From the NCBI RefSeq assembly GCF_014174515.1, contig NZ_JACJUG010000010.1, positions 1 through 64,000 on the forward strand: DNA of 64,000 nt. Reading direction: 5' to 3'. The DNA comes from Mitsuaria sp. WAJ17 (lineage in GTDB: Bacteria; Pseudomonadota; Gammaproteobacteria; Burkholderiales; Burkholderiaceae_C). Positions 1 to 8,309 of the stretch are shown here, piece after piece. A program made the translations under genes and the position numbers. Position 1 is the stretch's first letter. The number at the start of each line of letters is the position of its first letter. Under the pieces are notes generated by a model, which was not told the DNA's origin, did no database searches, and worked only from the letters and a program-made list of their open reading frames with translations.

Positions 1-188
1 ATCACGCCCTTGGCGTTGAGTTCGTCGATGGCCATGCGGGCGCCCAACTCATTGTCCTTGCCCAGGTGGGCAATGCCGCCGCTGGTGGGTCCGACGTGAC
101 CGATCTTGACGACCAGGTCTTGAGCCATGGCAGCACCGCCCAGCATCAGGGCGACGGCACCCACAACCACATTCAACTTGACTTGCAT
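1..188 (-). CDS. Branched-chain amino-acid ABC transporter substrate-binding protein (5' part only)
   Basis: Only the first 62 codons are in the window; the gene runs off the left edge. The start shows an export signal (basic residues, then VVVGAVALMLGG, likely cleavage after AMA near residue 22), followed by VKIGHVGPTSGG and LGKDNELGARMAIDELN. That is the typical opening of LivJ/LivK-type periplasmic type I binding proteins, which deliver branched-chain amino acids or related ligands to an ABC importer. The ATG at 188 has a good GGAGG site 6-7 nt upstream. No clear promoter was recognised in the 274 nt between this start and the next gene. The true ligand cannot be told from this fragment. 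Confidence 0.85.
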   Translation of the reverse strand, partial: MQVKLNVVVGAVALMLGGAAMAQDLVVKIGHVGPTSGGIAHLGKDNELGARMAIDELNAKGV

Positions 189-462
189 GAATAACCTCCG
201 AGTTGGAAGAAGGAGAGCGTTATGTTGTCGATTGCTCAACGCCGCAGACCATACTCCAATTCCGAGGCGTGCTCTATGGGGAAAGCATGGAAAACCGCCT
301 GCGTCGCGTCGGCGTTGTGCCGACCACACCAACGCTCTGGCCGCTGTTCGGTTGACCTCGGGCGAGGCCTTCACCGGGCCTGTGCGGAAGCGAGCGTGCC
401 CGGTGCAGCATGCCCGCTGACGGTGCTCCGATGCAGCGGCTTGCACACCACCTGCGCCGCGC

Positions 463-1533
463 TCAAGCCTTGGGGCGCCCTTCGTGCGATGACAGGGCTT
501 CGGCGCTGAGCGCCTCCATCACATGCAGGTGCAGGCTAGGCTTCAGCGATTCAATCAGGGACTCCGACAACTGCGGCGAGAGGCGGATCAACGTCTCCAC
601 CAGTGCACTGGGGAGCTCGTCGCGCAGCAGCCTGTCCAGGGCTTGCTGGAGGATGGCCTGCAGGCGCTCCTCGCTGATGCCTGGCACATGCTCACCGCCC
701 TGGCGGACCGCATGCATGCCAGGATCCAGCGCAGGGGATGACGCCTGCGTGCCGTGATGCGCCCGAGCCATCGACGAGGGCGCCAGCGCCGCCGCAGCGC
801 CGGCCGCGGCCAGGATGTTCAGCACGGCCGCGGGCACCTCCGCAGGCGCTGCAACGGGCATCTCCACAGGCACGGCGGCGGGCATGCCAGCGGATGCGGC
901 GGCGGCCTCAGCCACTGGCACGGCCGTGTCGCCCGCCGGTGCTGGTGCAACAGCTTCGACCACCAGATCACCCGCCGTGTCCGTGAGGGGGGCAGGGCCC
1001 GTCTCCGTCAAGGCCGGCGGGAGCTGTGCCAGTGCAGGCTCGCCCATCACTTCCGCTGCATGAAGAGCCGCGGCATAGGCATCGACGGCCGGGCCAGGCC
1101 CATCCGCAGCCGGAAGCGGCATCTCGAGGTCGGCCGATGGCCAGGCGATGGCGGCACTCGGCGGCATGTCGCTGGCGGAGGCCGGCGGCAGCGCGAAGAC
1201 GTCCAGCATCTGATCGTGCAGCGCAGGTGCCTGCACAGGGGCGACGTCAATGGAGAGGTCGATGAAGGGCGCGTCGTCCGTGAAGCCGCTGGCCGCGCGG
1301 GGCTGCACCACCTGCCAGGGCGTCATCACGCCCCCGGCGTCCGCCGCCGGGCCCGTGGCCTCGGGGGTTGCAGTTTCGTCGCCCCAGTCCAGGCTGATGG
1401 GCACCAGTTCCTCGTCACCACGCCGGCTGGATGGCCAGGCTTCGGTGCTCAGGTTCGATGCGGGCTTGGAGAGCCGTTGCTCGTCCAGCACTTCCGTCAG
1501 GGTGGGCACCACGCGGGTGCCGGTCGAACTCAT
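463..1533 (-). CDS. Ala/Pro/Glu-rich protein of unknown function, coupled to holC
   Basis: A 356-residue protein that I do not recognise. The first ~50 residues are moderately polar (MSSTGTRVVPTLTEVLDEQ). Residues ~60-285 are low-complexity and rich in Ala, Pro, Asp and Glu, so probably disordered. The last ~70 residues look like amphipathic helices (ISEERLQAILQQALDRLL, then LVETLIRLSP and LIESLKP). No signal peptide is seen. Its ATG overlaps the holC stop as ATGA, which argues for translational coupling and fixes the start at 1533. The layout (short N-terminus, acidic/proline linker, C-terminal helical bundle) resembles alphaproteobacterial PopZ, but that is only an architectural likeness. 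A longer upstream reading in the same frame overlaps holC and is rejected. Confidence 0.7.
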   Translation of the reverse strand: MSSTGTRVVPTLTEVLDEQRLSKPASNLSTEAWPSSRRGDEELVPISLDWGDETATPEATGPAADAGGVMTPWQVVQPRAASGFTDDAPFIDLSIDVAPVQAPALHDQMLDVFALPPASASDMPPSAAIAWPSADLEMPLPAADGPGPAVDAYAAALHAAEVMGEPALAQLPPALTETGPAPLTDTAGDLVVEAVAPAPAGDTAVPVAEAAAASAGMPAAVPVEMPVAAPAEVPAAVLNILAAAGAAAALAPSSMARAHHGTQASSPALDPGMHAVRQGGEHVPGISEERLQAILQQALDRLLRDELPSALVETLIRLSPQLSESLIESLKPSLHLHVMEALSAEALSSHEGRPKA

Positions 1534-1961
1534 GCATTGACCTCGTGATGCTTGATGTCCAGACCCATCTCGCGATAGGCCTTGTAGCGGCGGCGGCCGG
1601 CCTGGACCTGCTCCGGCTCGCTCGACAGCACCTCCAGCACACGATCCAGCGCGGCCACGTCGGCCATGAAATCGGCGCCCAGGTTGAGCACCGTGCGGCA
1701 ATGAGGCGCCGCGTCCTGACGTTCGGCCAGCACGATGGGCGTCGCCCGCAGCAGCGCTGCGTCCACATCGCTGCGCACCAGCAGATGCGGCACGAAGTCG
1801 GTAGGCTCCAGCGTCCAAAGGGCCACATCCAGTCGAGACAGCAAGGACGCCGGCCCCAGCACCAGAACCTGCGCCCCGCTGCCATAGGCTTTGCGCAGCA
1901 GACGGGTCGCGAAGTGCAGGCGATCCGAGACGCCCGTGTAGAAGCTCACCTCAGCGGCCAT
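1530..1961 (-). CDS. holC: DNA polymerase III chi subunit
   Basis: A 143-residue chi subunit, which links the clamp-loader psi subunit to SSB in the replisome. The opening MAAEVSFYTGVSDRLHFA, the LRKAYGSGAQVLVLGP segment, LDVALWTLEPTDFVPH and the C-terminal GRRRYKAYREMGLDI are typical of HolC, and the length fits (~140-150). The ATG at 1961 was preferred over one at 2006, which adds 15 residues the family does not normally have. It lies downstream of pepA on the same strand, as in many proteobacteria, and its stop overlaps the next start (ATGA). Confidence 0.93.
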   Translation of the reverse strand: MAAEVSFYTGVSDRLHFATRLLRKAYGSGAQVLVLGPASLLSRLDVALWTLEPTDFVPHLLVRSDVDAALLRATPIVLAERQDAAPHCRTVLNLGADFMADVAALDRVLEVLSSEPEQVQAGRRRYKAYREMGLDIKHHEVNA

Positions 1962-2033
1962 GCCAGCCTCCGTCGCCTTCCGCAGGCGCCAGGCGGCCGA
2001 TGCCATGATGCATGTCCACCGGCCGGCTCAGCT

Positions 2034-3494
2034 TCACTTGGCGTGCGACAGCACGAAGTGCGTCAGCAGGCCCACGGGACGGCCGGTGCCGCCCTTGGCT
2101 GCGCCGCCCTTCCAGGCCGTGCCGGCGATGTCCAGGTGACCCCAGCGGTACTTGCTGGTAAAGCGCTTGAGGAACAGGGCCGCGGTGATGGAGCCACCGG
2201 CGCGCGAACCCACATTGGCCACGTCGGCGAAGTTGCTCTTGAGGCCTTCCTCGTACTCTTCGTCCAGCGGCATGCGCCAGCAGGGATCCAGGGCCTGTTC
2301 ACCGGCAGCAGTCAGGGCCGCGGCCAGTTCGTCGTCGCTGGCATACATGCCCGAGCGCACGGCTCCCAGGGCGATCACGCAGGCACCGGTCAGGGTGGCC
2401 ACATCCACCACCACGGCGGGCTTGAAGCGCTCGGCGTAGGTCAGCGCATCACACAGGATCAGGCGGCCTTCAGCGTCGGTGTTCAGCACCTCGATGGTCT
2501 GGCCGGCCATGGAGGTGACCACATCGCCCGGCTTCAGGGCCTTGCCGCTGGGCATGTTCTCGCAGGAAGGGATCAGCACCACCAGGTTCAGCTTGGGCTT
2601 CAGTTCGGCAACGGCGCGCAGGGCGCCCAGCACGCCGGCGGCACCGCCCATGTCGAACTTCATCTCGTCCATTTCGGCGCCAGGCTTCAGCGAGATGCCG
2701 CCAGAGTCGAAGGTCAGGCCCTTGCCCACCAGCACCACCGGCGCCTGAGTCTTGGGCGCGCCCTCGTACTTGGCGACGATGAACTTCAACGGCTCGTCAG
2801 AGCCCTGGGCCACAGCCAGGAAGGAGCCCATGCCCAGCTTCTCGACGGCTTTCTTGTCCAGCACTTCAACCTTGATGCCGTGGCTCTTCGCCAGGCCCTT
2901 GGCTTGCTCGGCCAGGAAGGTCGGCGTGGCGTAGTTGCCCGGGCGATTGCCGCACTCCTTGGCCAGTTCCACGCCAGCGGCGATGGCCTGACCGCGGTCC
3001 AGACCCAGCTTGACTGCCCGAGCAGCGGCCTTGTCGGCCAGCAGCGTGAGCTTGCTCAGAGCCGAGGCAGCCGGTGCGCTGGGCTTGGTGTGGCGGTAGG
3101 CATAGACGGCATCGGCGGCGGCCAGGGCGGTCTGCTCGGCCAGGGCCTCGTCCATGCCGTCAAAGCCCAGGTAGATCACCGCAGCGTGCGCGGCATTGCG
3201 CGCCTTGACCAGGCCCAGCGCAGCGGCCACGGCAGCCTTGGCGCTCTTGAGACTGGGCTTGCCTGCGGCGGCCAGCACGAGGCGGGCGCTCTTCACGCCG
3301 GCGGCGCGCTGCACCAGCAAGGCCTTGCCGGCCTTCAGCTCGAAGTCGCCGAGCTTGATGGCATCCTTGGCCGCATCGGCCACGGCCTTGTCCAGCTTGG
3401 CCGGCAGGGCCTCACCGGCGATCACGACGATCAGGGCGTCGGCATTGATGCCGGCCAGGGCGTCCAGGGACGCAGACTGAGTACGGAAGTCCAT
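2034..3494 (-). CDS. pepA: Cytosolic (leucyl) aminopeptidase, M17 family
   Basis: A 486-residue PepA, a two-metal aminopeptidase that removes N-terminal residues from peptides; some homologues also bind DNA. Metal and catalytic residues are visible: K258 in VGKGLTFDSGG, D263, D281 in DMGGAAG, and D340/E342/R344 in NTDAEGRL. The N-terminal ~160 residues form the usual non-catalytic domain. The ATG at 3494 (MDFRTQ) was chosen over an upstream start four codons earlier. It is divergent from lptF with only 28 bp between starts, the same arrangement as in E. coli. holC follows on the same strand. Confidence 0.97.
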   Translation of the reverse strand: MDFRTQSASLDALAGINADALIVVIAGEALPAKLDKAVADAAKDAIKLGDFELKAGKALLVQRAAGVKSARLVLAAAGKPSLKSAKAAVAAALGLVKARNAAHAAVIYLGFDGMDEALAEQTALAAADAVYAYRHTKPSAPAASALSKLTLLADKAAARAVKLGLDRGQAIAAGVELAKECGNRPGNYATPTFLAEQAKGLAKSHGIKVEVLDKKAVEKLGMGSFLAVAQGSDEPLKFIVAKYEGAPKTQAPVVLVGKGLTFDSGGISLKPGAEMDEMKFDMGGAAGVLGALRAVAELKPKLNLVVLIPSCENMPSGKALKPGDVVTSMAGQTIEVLNTDAEGRLILCDALTYAERFKPAVVVDVATLTGACVIALGAVRSGMYASDDELAAALTAAGEQALDPCWRMPLDEEYEEGLKSNFADVANVGSRAGGSITAALFLKRFTSKYRWGHLDIAGTAWKGGAAKGGTGRPVGLLTHFVLSHAK

Positions 3495-3522
3495 AATGCG
3501 GTGCAATTAGTAAAGTGCTCGG

Positions 3523-4629
3523 ATGTTATTCGATTCCACCCTGAGGAAGGATCTGGCGCGCAGCTTCGGCGTGACCGTGATCGTCATCCTGACCGTCGTG
3601 CTCACCTATCTGCTGATCCGCACCCTGGGCCAGGCAGCGGGCGGCAGCGTGGCGCCGCAGGACGTGCTCCTGCTGCTGGGCTACACCAGCCTGGGCTATC
3701 TCTCCATCATCTTCGCGCTGGCCCTGTTCATTGCCGTCGTGGCCTGCCTGGGCCGCATGTACCGCGAGTCGGAGATGACCATCTGGTTCGCCAGCGGCTT
3801 GGGACTGTCGCGCTTCGTGAAGCCCGTGCTGCGCATGACCGCGCCGGTGTTGCTTGCCGTGGCCGCGCTGCAACTGGTGGTCTGGCCCTGGGGCAACCAG
3901 AACAGCGAGCAGCTGCGGGAACGTTACGAGAAGCGCTCGGACCTCTCGCGCGTCTCGCCCGGCCAGTTCCAGACCTCGCGCGATGGCAGCCGCGTCTTCT
4001 TCATCGACCGCGACAGCAAGGACGGCAGCGTGGGCCGCAACGTCTTCATCCTGACCGAGCAGAAGGCCCAGGAATCGGTCACGACGGCGCACCGCGGTCA
4101 GATCGAGTTCCAGGGCAATGACCGCTTCCTGACGCTCTCGCAAGGACAGCGCAACGAGATCGACAAGGACAGCGGCGACAAGACCCTCTCCCGCTTCGAG
4201 CACTACCGCGTGCTGATGGACACCCAGGTCGAGCGCGGCGACACCGAGCTGCCGCCCAAGGCCACCACGACCCTGGACCTGCTGCGCAAGCCCACGCCGC
4301 GCAACATGGGTGAGCTGACCTGGCGCCTGGGCCTGGCCCTCGGTGCGGTCAACCTCGTGCTGCTAGGCATCGGGCTGTCGGCCAGCAATCCGCGCCGCGC
4401 CAGCAACTGGAACCTGCTGGTGGCGCTGCTGAGTTTCATCATCTACTACAACCTGATCAACATGACCCAGACCTGGGTCGCCACCGAGCGCACCACCCTG
4501 CCCCGAGCCCTGCTGGCCCTGCATGGCACGGCCTTCGTGCTGGCCCTGCTCCTGCTCTGGTGGCGGGACAACAGCAATCGCCTGTGTCTGGCCCGCGGCC
4601 CACGCAAGCAGCGGGAGGCCAAGGCATGA
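3523..4629 (+). CDS. lptF: LPS export ABC transporter permease LptF
   Basis: A 368-residue inner-membrane permease of the LptB2FG complex that extracts lipopolysaccharide and drives it to LptC. N-terminal hydrophobic helices begin at TVIVILTVVLTYLLIRTL, a periplasmic beta-jellyroll occupies about residues 125-260, and a second set of helices follows (LGLALGAVNLVLLGIGL, LLVALLSFIIYYNLINM, LLALHGTAFVLALLLLWW). It ends with an ATGA overlap with lptG. The start has no obvious Shine-Dalgarno sequence. It is divergent from pepA. Confidence 0.95.
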   Translation: MLFDSTLRKDLARSFGVTVIVILTVVLTYLLIRTLGQAAGGSVAPQDVLLLLGYTSLGYLSIIFALALFIAVVACLGRMYRESEMTIWFASGLGLSRFVKPVLRMTAPVLLAVAALQLVVWPWGNQNSEQLRERYEKRSDLSRVSPGQFQTSRDGSRVFFIDRDSKDGSVGRNVFILTEQKAQESVTTAHRGQIEFQGNDRFLTLSQGQRNEIDKDSGDKTLSRFEHYRVLMDTQVERGDTELPPKATTTLDLLRKPTPRNMGELTWRLGLALGAVNLVLLGIGLSASNPRRASNWNLLVALLSFIIYYNLINMTQTWVATERTTLPRALLALHGTAFVLALLLLWWRDNSNRLCLARGPRKQREAKA

Positions 4630-5738
4630 GGACCGTCCGCCGCCTGCTCTACCGCGACATCATCACGGCCGTGGTCTTCGTGGCCGTGGCCTTTCTGTCC
4701 CTGTTCTTCTTCATCGGTTTCATCGAGGAACTGGACCGCGCCAACAGGCGCGGCGGTGGCGCCATGCTGGCCAGCCTGCTGGCGCTGCTGGAGATGCCCT
4801 CGCACTTCTATGAGATCTTCCCCATCGCCGTGCTGATCGGCAGCATCTTCTCGCTGGCCCGCATGGCGCAGTCCAGCGAGTTCACCATCCTGCGCACCGG
4901 CGGCCTGGGACCGGGCCGCGCGCTGGGCCTGCTGGCGGTGCTGGCCGCTCTATTCGGCGCGCTGACTTTTGTCGTGGGCGACTACGTGGCACCCTGGGCC
5001 GAGAAGAAGGCCGAGATGCTCAAGCGCGACCCCAAGGAGGCCGTGGCCTCGGGCACGCCAGGGGTCTGGCTCAAGGACCGTCAGTCCAGCCCGGAGGGCG
5101 AGCGCAGCTTCTCCATCAACGTCAAGTCGGCCACCGTGGGCGGCGAGCTCAGCGGCGTGCGCCTGTTCGAGTTCGACTCCCAGGGCCGCCTGCTGAGCCG
5201 GACGCAGGCCCAGCGCGCCCAGGTCGATAAGGACGGGCTCTGGCGCCTGTTCGATGTCGAGCGCAGCCAATGGACGCCCGGCGAGAACGGCCAGCGTGCC
5301 CGCGTCTGGGAGAGCCACCTGGACGAGTGGGAATGGCATGGTGGCCTGAGCGCCAATGTGGTCAGCGCTGCCGTGCTGCCGCCCTGGTCCATGTCGACGC
5401 TGGAGCTGTACCGCTACACGCGGCACCTCTCCGCCCAGGCGCAGTCCGCCCAGCAGTACGACATCCAGTTCTGGCGCAAGGCCCTCTACCCCCTGGCCTG
5501 CTTTGTGATGGTTGCCCTGGCCCTGCCCTTCGCCTACCTGCATGGCCGCTCGGGCGGCATCAGCCTCAAGGTCTTCGGCGGCATCATGGGCGGCATCAGC
5601 TTCGTGCTGCTGAACAACCTGGCCGGCCACCTGGGCCTGCTCAAGCAATGGTCGCCCTGGGCCGTGGCCTCCGCACCCAGCTTGCTCTACCTCTGCATCT
5701 CTCTGGCCGCCTTCGGCTGGCTGGTGCGCTACCGCTGA
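4626..5738 (+). CDS. lptG: LPS export ABC transporter permease LptG
   Basis: A 370-residue partner permease of LptF. It starts MRTVRRLLYRDIITAVVFV, the usual LptG opening, and has the same plan: N-terminal helices, a periplasmic jellyroll (~residues 130-260) and three to four C-terminal helices (YPLACFVMVALALPFAYLHG, GGISFVLLNNLAGHLGLL, LLYLCISLAAFGWLVRYR). The start is set by the 4-nt overlap with lptF, which suggests equal production of the two permeases. Known role: LPS transport across the periplasm. Confidence 0.95.
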   Translation: MRTVRRLLYRDIITAVVFVAVAFLSLFFFIGFIEELDRANRRGGGAMLASLLALLEMPSHFYEIFPIAVLIGSIFSLARMAQSSEFTILRTGGLGPGRALGLLAVLAALFGALTFVVGDYVAPWAEKKAEMLKRDPKEAVASGTPGVWLKDRQSSPEGERSFSINVKSATVGGELSGVRLFEFDSQGRLLSRTQAQRAQVDKDGLWRLFDVERSQWTPGENGQRARVWESHLDEWEWHGGLSANVVSAAVLPPWSMSTLELYRYTRHLSAQAQSAQQYDIQFWRKALYPLACFVMVALALPFAYLHGRSGGISLKVFGGIMGGISFVLLNNLAGHLGLLKQWSPWAVASAPSLLYLCISLAAFGWLVRYR

Positions 5739-5747
5739 GAACCGCCC

Positions 5748-6134
5748 ATGGATGGACTGCTCCTCTTTGCACACGGCGCCCGCGACCCACGCTGGGCCGG
5801 CCCCTTCGAGGCTGTGGCCCGACGCATCTCGCACCAGCGCCCCGGCCAGGCCGTGGCGCTGGGCTTCCTCGAGTTCATGCAGCCGGATTTCGCCGGCGCG
5901 GCCGCCAGCCTCATCGCCCAGGGCTGCACGCGCATCCACGTGGTGCCCATGTTCCTGGGCAGCGGCGGCCATGTGCAGCGCGACCTGCCGGGGCTGGTGG
6001 AACAGCAGCGCGCCCTGCACGGCGGGCGCATCGAGTGGACGCTGCAGGCACCGCTGGGTGAGATCACCAGCGTCATCGACGCCATGGCCGAGGCCTGCAT
6101 GACCCCGCTGGCCGCCCCCAGCAGCAAGACCTGA
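5748..6134 (+). CDS. cbiX: CbiX/SirB-like sirohydrochlorin chelatase
   Basis: A 128-residue short-form CbiX-like protein. Class II chelatases insert Co2+ or Fe2+ into sirohydrochlorin. Visible family marks are LLLFAHGARDPRWAGPF at the N-terminus (metal-binding His at residue 9) and HVVPMFLGSGGHVQRDLP around residues 64-81 (second His). The length matches the small, dimeric chelatases. It starts 9 nt after lptG and is followed 15 nt later by a CysB-like regulator gene, so a role in siroheme supply for sulfite reduction is plausible. Which metal it inserts cannot be read from the sequence. Confidence 0.85.
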   Translation: MDGLLLFAHGARDPRWAGPFEAVARRISHQRPGQAVALGFLEFMQPDFAGAAASLIAQGCTRIHVVPMFLGSGGHVQRDLPGLVEQQRALHGGRIEWTLQAPLGEITSVIDAMAEACMTPLAAPSSKT

Positions 6135-6149
6135 CCCCGGAGCCCTGCC

Positions 6150-7094
6150 GTGAACCTGCACCAGTTCAAGTTCGTCCAGGAAGCGGTGCGCCGCAATCTC
6201 AACCTCACCGAGACCGCCAAAGCGCTCTTCACCTCGCAGCCGGGCGTCTCCAAGGCCATCCTGGAGCTGGAGGAGGAACTGGGCGTGGACATCTTCTCGC
6301 GGCACGGCAAACGCCTGCGTCGCGTGACGGAGCCCGGCCTGCAGGTGCTCAAGTCCATCGAGATCATCATGCGCGAGGTCAACAACCTCAAGCGCATCGG
6401 CGAGGAGTACTCCAAGCAGGACGCCGGCAAGTTCAGCATTGCCACCACCCACACGCAGGCGCGATATGTGCTGCCCACGCCGGTGGCCCAGCTGCGGCGG
6501 CAGTTCCCGCAGGTGCAGGTGAGCCTGCACCAGGGCAACCCCGAGCAGGTGGCCCGCATGCTGCTGGACGAAACCGCCGACCTGGGCCTGGCCACCGAGT
6601 CCCTGGCCGAATTCGAGGACCTGGTGACCCTGCCCTGCTACGAATGGCAGCACGTGCTGGTCGTACCAGCCCAGCATCCCCTGGCCCAGGTGGAGCGGCC
6701 GAGCCTGGAGCAGCTGGCGCAGGAGCCGCTGATCTCCTACCACCCCAGCTTCACGGGCCGCACCCGCATCGACAAGGCCTTTGCGGCGCGCCGGCTGAGC
6801 CCGGACATCGTGCTGGAGGCTATCGACTCGGACGTCATCAAGACCTATGTACGCCTGGGCATGGGCGTGGGCATCGTCGCCGAGATGGCGGTGCGCGACG
6901 ACCCGCCCGGCGGCGACCTGGTGGCGCGGCCGCTGGGTCATGTCTTCGGCTTCAACACCGCCCGCATCGCCTTCAAGCGCGGCGCCTTCCTGCGTAACTA
7001 CGTCTACGCCTTCGCCGAGCTGCTGTCCGACCGCCTCAACCGCAGTCTGCTGCAGCGCGCCCTCAGCGGCGAGGCCAGCGACTACGACCTCTGA
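6150..7094 (+). CDS. CysB/Cbl-like LysR-family regulator
   Basis: A 314-residue LysR-type regulator. The N-terminal winged helix (NLHQFKFVQEAVRRNLNLTE, TAKALFTSQPGVSKAILELE) and the following EEELGVDIFSRHGKRL are close to CysB/Cbl, activators of sulfate assimilation and alkanesulfonate use that sense N-acetylserine or adenylylsulfate. The effector domain has TTHTQARYVLP and YHPSFTGRTRIDKAF, both typical of CysB. The start is GTG at 6150. The neighbours (CbiX-like chelatase, methionine-type aminotransferase) fit a sulfur theme. Whether it is the main CysB or a paralogue cannot be settled here. Confidence 0.9.
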   Translation: MNLHQFKFVQEAVRRNLNLTETAKALFTSQPGVSKAILELEEELGVDIFSRHGKRLRRVTEPGLQVLKSIEIIMREVNNLKRIGEEYSKQDAGKFSIATTHTQARYVLPTPVAQLRRQFPQVQVSLHQGNPEQVARMLLDETADLGLATESLAEFEDLVTLPCYEWQHVLVVPAQHPLAQVERPSLEQLAQEPLISYHPSFTGRTRIDKAFAARRLSPDIVLEAIDSDVIKTYVRLGMGVGIVAEMAVRDDPPGGDLVARPLGHVFGFNTARIAFKRGAFLRNYVYAFAELLSDRLNRSLLQRALSGEASDYDL

Positions 7095-7126
7095 GCCCCG
7101 CGGGGCCCGTCCATCCCTTCGTCTCC

Positions 7127-8290
7127 ATGAGCCTGACACCCGCGATACAGTCCCGCCTGCCCCACGTGGGCACCACCATCTTCAGCACCATGTCCGCCCT
7201 CGCCCAGCAGCATGGCGCGGTCAACCTGGGCCAGGGCTTCCCGGACTTCGACTGTGACCCGGCCCTGGTCGAGGCCGTTCACCAGGCCATGCGGGCAGGG
7301 CACAACCAATACCCGCTGATGAGCGGCGTGCCGGCCCTGCGCCAGGCCATCGCGGCCAAGATGGAGGCGCTGTACGGCCAACGCTATGACGCGGACCGCG
7401 AGATCACCGTCACCGCCGGGGCCACCCAGGCCCTGCTGAGCACGCTGCTGGCCACCGTGCACCCAGGTGACGAGGTCATCGTGCTGGAGCCCTGCTACGA
7501 CGCCTACGGCCCCGCCATCGAACTGGCCGGCGGCCGCGTGGTGCGTGTGAAGCTCAAGCCCGAGAGCTACCGCCCCGACCTGCCTGCCATCGCCGCCGCC
7601 CTGACGCCGCGCACCCGTGCCTTGATGATCAACACGCCGCACAACCCCAGCGGCCGCATCTGGCCGGCCGAGGACCTGCAGGCCCTGTCCGAGCTGCTGG
7701 CCGGCACCGAGGTGCTGGTGATCAGCGACGAGGTCTACGAGCACATGGTGTTCGACGGCCGGCAGCACCAGAGCGCGGCCCTGCATCCAGGGCTGGCGGC
7801 GCGCAGCTTCGTGGTCAGCAGCTTCGGCAAGACCTACCACGTGACGGGCTGGAAGGTGGGCTACGTGGCCGCGCCGGCCGCGCTGACGGCCGAGTTCCGC
7901 AAGATCCACCAGTTCAACGTGTTCACGGTCAACACACCCGTGCAGCACGGGCTGGCCACGTACCTGCGCGATCCGCGTCCCTACCTGGACCTGCCGGCCT
8001 TCTACCAGCGCAAGCGGGACCTCTTCCGAGCCGGACTGGCCTCGACACGCCTGCGCCTGCTCCCCTGCGAAGGCACCTACTTCCAGAGCGTGGACTACAG
8101 CGATGTGGGAGCGGCCTCGGGCATGGCGCCCGAAGAGTGCTGCCGCTGGCTCACGCAGGAGATCGGTGTGGCGGCCATCCCGCTGTCGGCCTTCTACGCG
8201 GAACCTGGTGACGACCGCCTGATCCGGTTCTGCTTCGCCAAGAAGGACGAAACCCTGCAGGCGGCGCTGGACCAGCTGCGCCGGCTCTGA
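7127..8290 (+). CDS. PLP-dependent aminotransferase, methionine/KMTB type
   Basis: A 387-residue fold-type I aminotransferase. The PLP lysine is K235 in SSFGKTYHVTGWKVGY; N173 in PHNPSG, D201 and Y204 in SDEVYEH are the other cofactor contacts. The opening (LPHVGTTIFSTMSALAQ, VNLGQGFPDF) and the phrase FGKTYHVTGWK are typical of the E. coli YbdL group, which transaminates methionine or its keto acid. The substrate is an inference from family. It lies 32 nt after the CysB-like gene on the same strand and converges on the fimV-like gene. Confidence 0.9.
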   Translation: MSLTPAIQSRLPHVGTTIFSTMSALAQQHGAVNLGQGFPDFDCDPALVEAVHQAMRAGHNQYPLMSGVPALRQAIAAKMEALYGQRYDADREITVTAGATQALLSTLLATVHPGDEVIVLEPCYDAYGPAIELAGGRVVRVKLKPESYRPDLPAIAAALTPRTRALMINTPHNPSGRIWPAEDLQALSELLAGTEVLVISDEVYEHMVFDGRQHQSAALHPGLAARSFVVSSFGKTYHVTGWKVGYVAAPAALTAEFRKIHQFNVFTVNTPVQHGLATYLRDPRPYLDLPAFYQRKRDLFRAGLASTRLRLLPCEGTYFQSVDYSDVGAASGMAPEECCRWLTQEIGVAAIPLSAFYAEPGDDRLIRFCFAKKDETLQAALDQLRRL

Positions 8291-8309
8291 GGCGCCGCGC
8301 CGCCGGGCC

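Noticed and set aside
1431-4121. An 896-codon open frame on the plus strand
   Set aside because: Antisense to holC and pepA and out of frame with lptF. The real genes on these bases have clear motifs.
4950-7139. A 729-codon open frame on the minus strand
   Set aside because: Antisense to lptG, the CbiX-like gene and the CysB-like gene; low-complexity His/Gln/Ala product.
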